NCBI RefSeq assembly: GCF_000801105.2
Contig: NC_079515.1
Coordinates: forward strand, 4,402,001 to 4,466,000
Direction: 5' to 3'
DNA: 64,000 nt
From: Raphanus sativus
Lineage: Eukaryota > Streptophyta > Magnoliopsida > Brassicales > Brassicaceae
The notes under the pieces are model-generated. The model was not told the DNA's origin, did not search any database, and was given only the letters and a program-made list of their open reading frames with translations. Of the stretch, positions 13,432-25,159 are shown in pieces. Each line of letters starts with the position of its first letter. The first letter of the stretch is position 1. The translations under genes were made by a program, and so were the position numbers.

Positions 13432-13700
13432 CAGACAAGATCTGAAGAAGCTCGGCTCGGGACTTGGCAGCCTGTTCAAATTTTTTCTTGTAAACAAGAC
13501 ACTCTCTCATCACTTTTACCAACTTCATCCAAGATTTCTGTTGTAAAAAAAATCCACACCACACAAGAATTAATAAAAGCTTTGCAATGTCTGTAAGAAA
13601 GAAAGTTATGGTTGAGAGATTTATCTGCAAATTTTGCAGTAAAGTTCCACAAGTAATCTCCCCAACAAAAGAACCTTCAGCATCTGTGACCACCATTGTC
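13432..13700 (-). pseudogene. Captured fragment of a MAP65 microtubule-associated protein gene
   Basis: Read on the minus strand from ATG 13696, the start MVVTDAEGSFVGEITCGTLLQNLQ matches the N-terminus of MAP65-1/-2-type proteins, which bundle microtubules through an N-terminal coiled-coil dimer. After an intron-like gap ending in ACAACAG come EILDEVGKSDER and YKKKFEQAAKSRAELLQILSDASA, colinear with MAP65, but a block of about ten residues is missing with a frame shift between them and a stop follows at once. The Pro/CT-rich sequence upstream on the same strand (about 13950-14330) looks like the captured leader. It is a broken fragment carried inside the CACTA element, not a gene. Confidence 0.75.
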
Positions 13701-14633
13701 GTGAACTCACAAGGTTACCTGCAGAAAAATATCAAAACAAAAGAAGACCATAACTAAACTAAGAGTATGATATGTATATAACTCATGACAGTGATTAATG
13801 GACATTACGCATCAGATTGCAATGAAATCTTAATTAAGAACACAAAGCTAGGAGCAAAGCAAGAAACTCACATAGCTTTTCTCAATCAAAGTTGAAATCT
13901 TTTTCCAAATCCAAAAACACATCCTAATCACTCTTATAAATGATTTAACTTCAGAGACAAAAAAAAAATTAAACCAGCTCTGCTCAACGACCCACTTCGT
14001 GTACCGAAATCAAAAAAAAAAAATCAAAGAGAGAGAGAGAGAGAACTTTAACGGCGAGGTTAATGGCAAAGAGAGGCTGAGACTTCCCTCTTTATTCATC
14101 TCCGGCGAGATGAACCATCGAAGCCTCTTCTCCCCATCTTTTTATGAACAGCCGTCTTCCGCCTTGCCACCGGCGCTGCTCCGCCATCTCTGTTTGTGGT
14201 TCGAATCTGACTCGAGTCAAGTGTTGTCGACGAATCTTTCATCATGGCCGAGTGAAAGAGAGAGAGGTTTGTATCCAGCAGGTTGAATCGTAAAGAGAGG
14301 GAGAGAGAGATGGAGAAGATTGAGTCGTGAGTGAGAGAGAGATGGAGAGACAGAGATGCAGAAGATTGATCTTAGGCCACACGATCAAAAACAATCAATG
14401 GTCACAAATGGTAATCCTGGTTTTTAAAAGATTGACCAATAAGGAGAAAGGATGAGGATTGGCAGAGATTGATCTGTGACCATTAGATTGAAAACAATCA
14501 AATGGTCAAAAATTAACCAATCAAAAACTATTTTTAATCATTGTTTTAAAACTTATAATTTTTTGTTTAACTAAATTTATTTATAGAAAATTAAACTATA
14601 TTCTAATTATTGTTATATTTATTTTTTATTTAA

Positions 14634-15790
14634 AATTTAGAGTTTAAAAGTATGAGTTTAGAGTATATGTAATGTGATTTAGGGTATATGATTTGTGTTA
14701 TGGTATACATTTAGATTTTAGGGTTAGAGTATTAGATTTGAGAATTGATATTAAATTTTAAAGTTTTAAACTAATAAAAATTAGAACTTTAAAACATTTA
14801 GTTAGAGTTTAGGGTTTGTGATTAATTTAGGGTATGATATATATATATAAGTATAAAGATTGGATTTATGATTTTGTATGTAGAGTTTAAGTTTGGTATA
14901 AGAGTTAGAGTTTAATATAAAAGTTTATAATTAAGATTCAGATTTGAAGTTTGTTAAACTTTTAAAATTTATATTGGAAATTTATATTTAGTGGATGAAT
15001 GGTTTATGGTTGAAGTTAGGATTTAGGGTATAGAATTTGATGAAGGATCTAAGGTTTACATTTAATATTTTGAATGGAGTTTTTAAATTAGATTTAAAGT
15101 TTAAGTTTTGGCTTTAAAATCTGAAAATTTTATTTAAAGATTCTATCTAGTATTTAGAATATCATTTAAATTTGAATTTTAGGGTTTAGGGTATTATACT
15201 TAGGGTATTAGATGGATTCGGGTTGCATTAGTATATTTTTATCAAACTATATTTTTATATAAAGTTTAAAAGTTTAAAATTTAGATTTTAGGATTATATT
15301 TAGGGTTTAGGAGTTAAATATATTTAGGGGTTAGGGGTTAAAAATAATTCTTTAATTTCACTCTTAAATATATAATAAATTAGGGATGTGGTTAGAAGTT
15401 TAGGGATTGAAGTTATATTATGATTATACTCATTTATTTAAATTTTATAGTTTGTATAGTTTAGGGTCTAGAACTTAAGATATTTATTTTTTGTTTTTCC
15501 CAATTTATCATCATTGTTGGATTTTCTTTTTTATCATATTAAAGTAAATTTTTATTTATTTATTTACTTATTAATTAGTTCTTTTAAAATCATTAATAAA
15601 TACAACTCACTCTAATAAATCATTAATAAATATAAATTTATCAAATCTCAAATTATAATTTTTATCCTTTTAGGGTATGTTTAGGGTTTAGATTTTTTTT
15701 TAGAATCATGGTTTATGAAATAGAGTTTAGGGTATATAATTATGATTTTGAAAATTTGAATTAAGTATATAGTTTTACACTAGACAATGT
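14634..15790. repeat. Degenerate TTTAGGG-rich stretch in the CACTA element
   Basis: About 1.1 kb in which TTTAGGG, TTTAGGGTAT and variants recur at irregular spacing (for example near 14680, 14810, 15020, 15180-15200, 15300 and 15670). It resembles decayed plant telomere repeat or a sequence that gained such motifs by drift. No perfect array is present and there is no coding potential. Confidence 0.55.
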
Positions 15791-16229
15791 TTTAAATGAT
15801 TTATATATTATTTTTTATTTATAATTTATGTTAACAATAGTTTTAAATGTTTAAAAACAGAACAAAAGACAAACTCAACGATGAGTTTTATAACATACAA
15901 AGTCAATACATATTGTTTACAAAAGGAGATGATGACTTGGTGGAGAGAGAGAGACTCGAGAAAATGGCTGTACTACAAGGCACCATGAAGTATTATCTTC
16001 AGTCTCCGGTGAGCAGAGGCAGCTAGCACCACTACCACAATGCCGTGCCTCCTCTGTGTTCAAGCTCACGACCACCAACTCTTCTCACGACAACACTTCA
16101 TGCTAGCCTTTGTATGGCATTTAGTTCCTATCACAAGTCAAAGAGGGAAAAGTAAGAACCTACTTCAATTTACCAAAGGAAAAGAATGTTTGGAGAATCT
16201 AAAGCAATTGAAAGAGATTTGAAATCAAA

Positions 16230-16454
16230 GCACCTTGAGGTTATGCTCACCACAATCAACAGCAATCTTATCTGGCTGTAAAGCCTCATACTCTTTGACA
16301 TCTTTCTCTTCCAAGTAAAAAAAAAAGGAAGGTCAATCTTAAAAGGAAGAATCTCTATACCTGCTCGAGAATCGACTCCACAGCCTCCTCAAACCCAACA
16401 GCAAGCATCTGGTCAGCTTCGTCAAGCACCAAGTACTCAACTTCACCCAGCTCC
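16230..16454 (-). pseudogene. Captured fragment of a DEAD-box RNA helicase gene (RH3-like)
   Basis: On the minus strand 16453-16363 encodes [19 protein letters not shown] followed by [12 protein letters not shown], the Walker B/DEAD region of plant DEAD-box RNA helicases, closest from memory to the chloroplast helicase RH3. A second open stretch (16320-16230: KDVKEYEALQPDKIAVDCG) lies after an intron-like gap on the same strand; I do not recognise it. There is no Walker A or C-terminal helicase domain, so this is only a captured piece inside the CACTA element. Confidence 0.75.
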
Positions 16455-16790
16455 CTGTTTACACTATCAGAAACTGATCAAATCGAAACTCAGTTCTTAA
16501 ACAGCTCATACTAATTTCAAAATTGTCTTAAAACTTAACAGAATCATAAACAGATTAATCACTCTTCTAAAACCTAAACAGCCAGATAACACAGATTCTA
16601 CACAAGCAAACAAAGCTTTGGAACATGGAAAAAAACTCGAAAGTGTCAAACTTTTGTTTATTGGCGACCAATCACACGCAAAGGGTAAAGGGCTGACCTT
16701 TGGCGTGAAGAAATTGGGAAGCTTGAGGAAGTAGGTGTGAGTATGGTGGTAACACTAATTCATCTTTTTCTTGTAAAATCAAAACAAAAT

Positions 16791-16828
<38 letters not shown>

Positions 16829-17622
16829 TGGCGGATGAGGGATATGGCGATGATGGTGATGGCGGTGACGAGCTGGTGGTGGTGGGATAATGAGCGATGG
16901 GGTCAAAAGGAGTGTGGTGATGAAGCTTCAATCGATGGTGACTAGAGATGAATCTGAGAATTTGAGGAAGTCAAGTGGATTGAAGGGAGGAGTGTGCGGC
17001 GGAGCAGGAAGCGGAGGAGCAGGGGACGGTGGCGGCAGAGGAGGAGAGGGAGGTGGGTGAAGGTGGGGGTTTGGATTCGCAGAGGATGCAGGTGAAAGGA
17101 CGGCAAGGGGGACGTAGAGGGAGAGGAGGTAGTAGCTTCCAGAAGTAGAGGGAGGAAACGTGCGGAGGAGCGGGAGGAGGATAATTTGAGGAGGTGGAGA
17201 GGAGAGGAAGAGTGTTTGGAGGCTGAGAGAGAGTGTGTGAGAGAGGGAGAAGAAGAGGTGATGATGACGAAACAGAGAAGTAGAAACAGTATTGGAGAAT
17301 AATAGCCAAGTAGAGGAAGAAGATGCAACACGTTTTCATGTCTGATATATTTGTAGGAATGGTCAAATTTTGTATATAAAAAATAAAACTAAAATTTGGG
17401 ATATTTAACATTTACGATAGCGTTATAATTTTTGATCTGAATTGGTAAGGCGCCTACACTTAATAAATTAACGCGGTTAAATTTTTTATTTTCCCGCGAT
17501 ACCAAATATAGCGTTTTAAATTTATAAACGCTATTAAAAAAGCCAGTGTTAATATATAATAGCAGAAATGTCAAAAACGCTATAATTTGATGCTATTAAT
17601 ACTCACATTTCCTGTAGTGAAA

Positions 17623-18739
17623 GAAGCCATTTGGTGGGAAAGTTGTTGTATTAGGTGGAGATTTTAGGCAAGTGCTGCCTGTTATAAATGGTGGCTCGAG
17701 GCCTGAGATTGTGTTGAATTCGCTAAATTACTCCTATTTGTGGAAACATTGCAAAGTGCTCAGATTAACAAAGAACATGAGGTTGCTGTCGACTAATATG
17801 ACTCCGGAAGAGTTGAAGGAACTTGAATCATTTTCTAAGTGGATATTGGATGTTGGAGATGGAGTTGCTGGTGAGCCTAATGAAGGTGATGCACTAATCA
17901 CTATTCCGGATGAATTTCTTATTATGGATGCCAACGATCCCATAGAATCAATCAGCCATGAAATATATGGAGATACAGCAGCTCTACAGCAGCAGAAGGA
18001 TCCTATTTTTTTTCAAGAGAGAGCTATTCTTTGTCCGACAAATGAGGATGTGAACAATATAAACCAGCATATGTTGGATAAGCTCGAGGGTTAGTAAGAA
18101 TTTATATTTTCTTATTATTCCTATTTATAACCTATTAACAGATTTCATTTTTTAAAATACGCAGGTGAAGAGAGAACATATTTGAGCTCAGACAGCATTG
18201 ACCCATCTGATACACGTTTCGTTAATGATCAGGCTCTCACACCAGATTTTTTAAACAGTATCAAGGTATCAGGCTTACCAAATCATAATCTTAGGTTGAA
18301 AATTGGATGCCCTGTCATGTTGCTGAGGAACATTGATAATGTTGGAGGTCTGATGAATGGAACTAGATTGCAGATAATAGATATGTGTGAATTCTGTGTG
18401 AAAGCAAGAATTATTACAGGAAAGAGAGTTGGGGAAGTTGTTATAGTTCCTAGACTGTCTATTACTCCATCAGACAATAAGTTACCATTCAAGATGAGGA
18501 GAAGGCAGCTTCCTATTTCTGTGGCCTTTGCTATCACGATTAATAAAAGTCAGGGACAGTCTCTCTCACATGTTGGTATTTATTTGCCACGCCCTGTTTT
18601 CTCTCACGGGCAGCTCTATGTTGCTATCTCTAGGGTCACATCCAAAAAAGGTTTGAAGATTTTGATTCTAGACGATAATGGTAAGCCTCAGAAACAGACA
18701 AGAAATGTTGTATTCAAAGAGATTTTTCAAAATCTCTGA
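17623..18739 (+). pseudogene. Helitron RepHel gene, 3' part (C-terminal PIF1-like helicase)
   Basis: This continues the exon split by the CACTA element: KPFGGKVVVLGGDFRQVLP carries helicase motif III, then exon to 18089, intron, and exon 18164-18739 with stop. The last exon shows the remaining PIF1 motifs: [11 protein letters not shown], then [13 protein letters not shown] (motif V-like) and [16 protein letters not shown] (motif VI). After the AAA duplication the frame matches the upstream half. No further stops or frameshifts were seen in this half, suggesting the CACTA insertion and Walker A frameshift are fairly recent. Confidence 0.9.
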
Positions 18740-19697
18740 TTTAGATAGTTATAAGTACATTACTATGCTTTGTTTATTTCAGACCTTTTGTTTTATTTCA
18801 CACAATATGCGCGTGTGATTACGCTCAAACAATAAGAACTTTAGGAAAAGTTCATTTTGAATAAACCAAAACAGAATCGTTTACATTCATAACGCAGGAC
18901 TAACACTTTCCATTCAGTTCATTTCTTACTGTCTAACAATGTGTCTATGATAATCTATTATATCTATCATGTATCATTATTGGAGTATTGTTTGTTAGTT
19001 CAATCATCTCTATGCTATTCTTTTCACACTTCACATGTTTTAACTCTTTTTAACCTTTTTATTTCAGTATAATCGTCATGTTATATTTCAATTTGATGTA
19101 ATGTTTTTATTATTTTGTTAATGACCCTAGAACTCATTGCATACTATATGACCAAGTGACAACCAATTATGAAATTTAAATTCTTAGGAAAAAAAATATT
19201 AAACCAAAAACAATCAATTTGTTCGGGTACTAAACTATCAATTCATAAAATAATTATATTCCTGGCTATTTCTTTAAGTTCGATTAGCTAACCTTGGCAT
19301 TCTTTATTTCAATGTAGTGGCCAGGTATGATTATTTTCCGAGTTGACCTGCATTCTGAGTTTCTGGTCAATGAACTCAACTACCTGAAACAATTTTTATG
19401 TATAAATCATATTATAAACAACCATTAATAATAACAGAAGCTATAATTCCTATTTTTTCATATACAAATATTTTTTATTTATACGGATTGACTATCAAGC
19501 TAAAAAAGATTATATATTTTCTAAACTTAATCCATAAATTAATATATTAGAGAATCGAAACTATATTGTGATATAATATTCTTATTGTTGCAACTTAACG
19601 GATCTCAAATCTTCAAAATATATTATTCCTAGAATATTCCTAATACTAAAGTATTTCTATATTTTTTAAATAATAATAATTTGGCTTTGACCATAAC
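18740..19697. other. Intergenic region between RepHel and RPA1-like copy 3
   Basis: AT-rich, no gene recognised. It should contain the RepHel 3' UTR and the RPA1-like promoter. Confidence 0.5.
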
Positions 19698-19709
19698 TAT
19701 ATAAATATC
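19698..19709 (+). promoter_or_regulatory. TATA box of RPA1-like gene 3
   Basis: TATATAAATATC, identical to the box before gene 1 and 73 bases before its own ATG. Confidence 0.6.
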
Positions 19710-19770
19710 CGATCAAACACACTCTTTTTATGCCAAGCGAAATCTCAAAAATCTACCGTGATAAACACTC

Positions 19771-21849
19771 ATGGGTTCCATAATCAATATCAGCAATGTG
19801 AGTGATATTAAGCCTTACAAACCTGAATGGAGGGTCGAGGTCAAAGTTCTTCATAAGTGGGTTTCTTTCAGTCTCCAGTATGGTGCTTCTATTGAGATGG
19901 TTTTATCTGACAAAAATGTAACCTTTCTGTTAAACTTATACGTTTATTTTCGATAATACTTCTATTAATTTCAACTTTGGAAATGTTTCAGGGTGTAAAA
20001 ATCCATGCCAGCTGCAGACAATCTCTGATGCCAAAACTTGAGACTATATTTCGTGTTGGTGAATGGATAGTTGTTACTAACTTTGCATTAGTTACAGCTT
20101 TTGGTTTATACAGGACGACCAGCCACCTCTACAAGATGGTTTTCAGAAATGAGACTACAATAACTGATTCAAGTCTACACTGTGACAACATGTTCCTAGA
20201 TCTCTATGATTTTGAGAACATGTTAAACGGTTCCCATGACACAAGATTTCTTATTGGTAACTTATTACTTTTTCCCATCGTGTAAATTTATTATTATATG
20301 TTTTCAGATTTTTTTTTTATAATTACAATTGTTTTTGCATATCAGATGTTATGGGTGAAGTCTTAGATCTTGGTGTGTTTAACAATGTTCAAAATGGAAG
20401 AACCGAAGTAAACAAAGTGGAGTTTACTCTTAGAGATATCAAGTAATTTTTGTTGTTCAGAAGATTTATAACGAAGTAAATATGTTTTATTTATTTCAAT
20501 AGCTAATCTGGTTTATTTTCTGATATTATTACAGGGATAATCGTATCCATTGTTGCATTATGGGAAGATCAGCTCATATTTTGGCCGATGATGCCCATAA
20601 ACTAAACAATGGAGATATCTGTTTAATCAGATTTGCTAAACTTCAAAACCTAGCTGGTATTTTCTTGACATTTGTTGTATCTAAATTTTTATATTATGTT
20701 GTATTTAAACATTTTTTTATTTGTTTTACAGGAAAAATTCAAGTATCAAATGCTTTTGATTGCTCATTGGTTTTGATAAACCCATCTATAGAGGAAGCAC
20801 GAGCACTGAATAGAAGGTACTTAAACATAATTTTACACAATACCTATGTTTTTACATAGATTTTAATATCATTCTATTAATATAAATCTATAAGGTTTAA
20901 TGGTGATGAAAGCTCTGGTGTTAAAACAATTATTCACCAAGCTGCAAGTGACAAGATTGAAATACAGAATAAGCGCCACAAATGGTCTCAATCTCCATTC
21001 AATACCATTCATGAGATGATACGAACAGCTAAGGTTTATTTTTAGTTATTATAACAACGTTGTTACTTTATTGTATCATTATAGCATATTCCTTTAATGT
21101 TTTCAGGGTGAACACTGCAGAGTCATTTGTACTATTTATGCTATTGATACAATGACTGGATGGTACTATTTTGCTTGTGTGGTGTGCAACAATAAGGTTT
21201 CCAAATCACGAATTGCATTTGATGAACTAGATGTGCAAAAATGGTGGTGTGAATTTTGCGAGTGTAGTGTTCTGAAGGTTTCGCCAAGGTTATATTTTTT
21301 CCATCCATATATTTATTAACATATCAATATTTATAATTTTTGATGAAACAAATAATTTATTTCGTCTTTATATTTTCAGATTCAATTTGAATTTGCTTGT
21401 GCAAGATCTCACTGGTGAATCGAAATTCAGTCTGTTAGATTCTGAAGCTACTTACATTGTAAAATCTTCTGCAGCTAAAGTCCTAAATGGTTGTTTGGAT
21501 GAGGTTAGATATACTTTATCCAAATCATAACAATATTATATTTTGTTGATTATTTGCGTTCTCATTATATAAATTACTTAAACAGAATGAAATGAAAGAT
21601 ATCTTGCCATCTGCAATCGTGGACATTGTTGGCAAAACTTATGGTTTTGGGATTTCGGTTGATGATAATAATGGTTCTCTTGGAATTCAGTTCAATGCCA
21701 TAAAAGTTTGGAATCTTAATGATATAATGTGGAAGAGAATCAAGTCACTTCATCAAATGTCTACCAGTTCAAGGAAGAAGCGATGCATAATTTTAAATGA
21801 GGTTGAAAACAAAGACTTTCAGGGAGATGAAGACCATAAAAGTGGCTGA
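19771..21849 (+). CDS. RPA1-like single-strand DNA-binding protein, copy 3 (Helitron-encoded)
   Basis: Nine exons join in frame: 19771-19917, 19992-20256, 20346-20442, 20535-20656, 20732-20816, 20895-21033, 21107-21288, 21380-21503 and 21586-21849, about 474 aa. Exon structure matches copy 1 one to one, and the proteins are close (both begin M.SII.....IKPYK..WRV.VKV.HKWVSFS). Exon 7 holds the zinc ribbon of the third OB fold (CVVC; CEFC). It lies 1 kb downstream of RepHel in the same orientation and inside the Helitron 3' end, so it is most simply the transposon's own ssDNA-binding partner for RepHel. No stops or frameshifts were seen, so it may remain functional although RepHel is broken. 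Confidence 0.87.
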
Positions 21850-22189
21850 TGTTAAGATTATATTCTCTGGTGCTTTTAGTTCGGTGTTTTTTATTTCGGT
21901 GTTTTTTATATTTCTGTTGTTTTCTTTTTTGGCTTTTATTGTTTGAATTCAGGTTTTGCGCCCTTTGTTTTAATCTTCCTCTTTAAAATATAATAAATTA
22001 TCGTTTTTTTATGATTGAGTTTGTTTCAGATAATAACTTATTAATTCCAAACTTTTTAATATTAGATTATAAAGAAAAATAAATACGATTATTGGAAAAC
22101 TATCAGCATCCATACTCCATTTTACCTAACTATCCACTATCAGTTCCATTCCTATATACTTAGTAATATTCTAAATGGAATATAAAAAT

Positions 22190-23515
22190 CATACCTTATT
22201 TTGGCGAATATGAATTCCCATTTTCAGGCTGTACTTTATTTTCCAGGTACGATTGTTCAAATTAAGGCTATGATTATCTGTTGGAGAACAGAAACATATA
22301 AAGAAAAATAATTATTTATAACATCAATATTCCGTTTGACAAACATATTGAGTAAAATCACTTATCTTCTCTCAGTTTGTATGTAGAACAAAGATTTGAT
22401 CTTATTCTGTTATTAGTTCCTGTATATTACCATATAAAAAGCAAGTTAAATATTTGATTTTGATGTAATAGGTTTGTAACTAACTGACAGAACAATATGA
22501 TACATATCTATACTAAGAAGTTGATATAAACACTTATCTTTAAGTCGGTGTGGATGTATTTCCTTCCGTTTATCACAAAACTTGACAATCTGGATGCAAG
22601 TTTACAATATAAATATTTAGTGCCATGAGTAAGTAAATGCAACTTGAAATGTTGTTTACATATGATAAAAAGTAACCGAGCAAATCTTTTTTGATGAATA
22701 TAATATTTGAAAGTAATATGTTAAACACGTAAACACTTATCTGTAATTCAGTGTGGATGTATTTCCTTCCGTAGATCACAAATCTTGACAATCTGGATAC
22801 AAGTAGAGATATAAATATTTAATGGCAGGAGTAAGTTGATTAAATAGAAAATTTTATTTACTTATGATACAAAGTAACCAATCAAATTTTATTTAATGAA
22901 TATATTATTTGAAGTAATATTATAAACATGAAAAATCCATTTATTTGTTAAAAAATAAATAATAAAACACTTATCTTTGGTCAGTGTGGAAGTATTTCCT
23001 TCGTTTGATGACAAAGCTTAACAACCTGTATACAAATTTTCAAAATAAAATAATTAATGGCATAAGTATGAAAAATAATATTATTGATTTACATTGTATA
23101 GATTTTGTTTGACGAAACCTATAATTCGGAAGTAACCTTATATACATATAAAATCCTTTTAATTATAACAATCTAAATTTGTAAAATTAAATTAAATAAT
23201 TAAAACACAGAATTTAGTTTCGTATATCCTAAGAAGATTTAATAAACGGTAATGAAACGATTTATTAGAATAAAAGACAAATATTTCGAGTTTTGATATG
23301 TTTTAAACCAATAGAGAACGATCTGTTGTAGAATCATATCGGTTTCGATTTCATCGGATCTATGAAGTTCAATCCTTTGAAGATAACATGCGAAAGAAAT
23401 AGAAACCAAAAGAGAGAGAAGAACATACCTTCAGACGAATCGTGGAGACCGATTGGAACAAAAGTTGAAAACCCTAATCGCCGTCGGAGATTGATCTTTT
23501 TTTTTTAAAATCATG
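22190..23515 (-). ncRNA. Possible spliced non-coding transcript opposite the RPA1-like gene
   Basis: On the minus strand, 23440-23515 looks like a 5' leader (AAACCCTAATCGCCGTCGGAG, then a GTATGTTC donor at about 23429). Downstream, three related modules of about 50 nt each start after an acceptor-like TGTATACAG or GCATCCAG and read (A/G)TTGT(C/T)AAG..TTGT.AT..., ending before ATAAGTG, at about 22985-23033, 22741-22790 and 22537-22587. A further exon-like block ends at a GTATGATT donor near 22191. No long open frame joins them. This could be a Helitron non-coding RNA or the relic of a host gene leader. Inference only. Confidence 0.35.
22531..23160. repeat. Three-copy tandem repeat of about 205-245 bp
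   Basis: Units begin at CACTTATCT, at 22531, 22734 and 22978. Each contains GTGTGGA(T/A)GTATTTCCTTC, then a TTGACAATCTGGAT-like stretch, TAAATATTTA.TG, and a GAAGTAA.TTATA end. The copies are diverged, so the array is old. Confidence 0.75.
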
Positions 23516-24246
23516 TCTGAATGAAAAAAAAATTATATGTTGTTATTTTGTAATAAAATGAATCAGATACGGGCTTGGGCCTAATTTATTCGGGCTTTAT
23601 TAACATATTATAAAAAAAATAATACAGCCCATATTTAAATCTATAGTATTCGAAATTATTGACAATTATTACTCTGGCCCATTATTAACTTCATTCAATA
23701 TTTTTAAAAATATTATTACCCATTTTATATAACTGAATATAATATACATATTTTAAATAAAGTGTTATAAGGACACAATTTATTTATTTAAAAATACTAA
23801 CTTATCATAAATAACCAAAGAGAATACTTTTTTGAAATTCAAATATAAAACTTTTAAAAAAATTAACCTCTAATCAAATTAATTTTTTCAACAATTCACA
23901 ATACTAACATTTTGCATATAAAAAACGAACATTAACATGAAAACAACTTTTAACAAAAATGAATAAGACAATTGATATACATTTTATGTTGAAACACATA
24001 ATATATACAAACAAAAATTTGCCAAAAAAACATATCCGCCATTGTTACTTTCTCAAAACATATATTAAAATATAGAATATTTAACTCGGTATATTATCAA
24101 AACATGAGTTACAATATAAAACGGGTAACTCGAATTAGTAAACGGACCAAACCAAATTTATTAACGACAATCGATCTCAACCCGGATACTCATTAAGCAC
24201 TTATGAAAAATCGAATAAGAACATAAATTTAAAACTAAACCACTGT

Positions 24247-24277
24247 CCCGCCCTCTAAAGGGCGGGTCAAAATCTAG
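24247..24277 (+). repeat. Helitron 3' terminal hairpin and CTAG end
   Basis: Stem CCCGCCC / GGGCGGG with loop TCTAAA, then TCAAAATCTAG and host T at 24278. The same hairpin and terminal 11 bases, with about 110 bp before them, recur at 46278-46308. Confidence 0.93.
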
Positions 24278-25159
24278 TATATAATTAATATTCTTATATT
24301 TCGCTATCCGATTATGTTATATGTATATATAATTAATATTCTTATATCTCGCTATCCGTTCGGGTTTTCGGATGAGTTTAGTTTCAAATATATAAACATA
24401 AGAATCATTCAGCTATTAAAAGATTTTGTTTCAGTTCCATTTTTGTTCAGTTATTTACATATATAAACATTGGAATTGTTTGGATATTTGAGGGTTTTGA
24501 TTCGGTTCGTTTCAGTTTTCTGTTCTAATTATTTTACCCAGTTACGATCCAATCAATCATATACAATGGTCTACAGATCTAACCCAACCAATTATCTACA
24601 GAAATTTCAAATAAATAATTTTAAATTATTATTTTAAAAATATTTTAATTACATTAAATATATTATTCATTAGAGGTGTCTTACAGCTTTTGTTCTTTAA
24701 TAAAATTTATTATGTGCTATTTTAATCGTAGATATTCTTTTTAAAGTGTTTTATATGATTTGCACTTTACAAGATTTATGATGATGAATCCATGTCCAAA
24801 ACATGGAAAGGCAAAACAAAACAACACATGTTAGAAACCATGCAAAGATTGTATAGCCTCTCTGAGTTATAAATCATACAACAAATATTGAATAGCCTCT
24901 GAGTTATAAATCATTCTGCAACCCCATTATTTTTTATACAAACAATTAAAACATTGGAGGGAAAACAGAATGAATAAAAAACCGCATAGGACAAACATTT
25001 TTCTCAGCAACCCAAGAACAGGAACCCCAATTCGAGTTGGAGAAAAACACAACACACTTCACGAAATGTAATTCATCAGTAACTGATACTTATGTGGTTT
25101 TGGAAATCTAGAGTGTCAGGAGATTAATGATCTTGGCTTTGTAGAGGACTGGATCTGTT
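24278..25159. other. Gene-free stretch between the Helitron end and the MYOB7-like gene
   Basis: AT-rich. Just outside the Helitron end there is a short local duplication (TTAATATTCTTATAT..CGCTATCCG at about 24285 and 24331). Sequence such as TTCGGTTCG...TTTCAGTT resembles a dispersed repeat family seen at 55977 and 59472. The stretch next to 25160 is the 3' UTR of the gene there. Confidence 0.5.

Larger units (their letters stand above)
12776..17619. mobile_element. Non-autonomous CACTA (En/Spm-type) element inserted in RepHel
   Basis: The ends are perfect inverted repeats, CACTACAGGAAATGT at 12776 and its complement ending at 17619, flanked by a 3-bp duplication AAA (12773-12775 and 17620-17622). 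Subterminal sequences carry many AATAGCG / AGCGCTATTA motifs in both orientations (about 12793-12935 and 17410-17600), the usual transposase-binding array of CACTA elements. No CACTA transposase was found. The interior contains captured gene fragments, GA-rich stretches and a degenerate TTTAGGG region. Length is 4844 bp. Removing the element and one AAA copy restores the helicase reading frame across the junction. Confidence 0.93.
7501..24277 (+). mobile_element. Autonomous-type Helitron (3' part at least; 5' end not found)
   Basis: A RepHel gene, an RPA1-like gene and a canonical 3' terminus occur in the same orientation. The terminus is a perfect 7-bp stem (CCCGCCC 24247-24253, loop TCTAAA, GGGCGGG 24260-24266), then TCAAAATCTAG ending at 24277, followed by T, as Helitrons require. 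No 5' TC end resembling the family start (TCTATACTATTAAAA, seen at 42951) occurs upstream, so the element may start before base 1 and include the first two RPA1-like genes and the F-box-like gene. The start given is only the minimum supported by RepHel. Confidence 0.8.

Noticed and set aside
13999..14286. 95-aa protein on the plus strand
   Set aside because: It overlaps the GA-rich leader of the captured MAP65 fragment on the other strand and has no recognisable feature.
14634..15790. True telomere or internal telomere array
   Set aside because: No run of perfect tandem TTTAGGG units is present.
16942..17411. Ser/Pro-rich secreted protein on the minus strand
   Set aside because: Two overlapping frames are both open because the sequence is low-complexity GGAGGA-type; no domain, and it lies inside the CACTA end.
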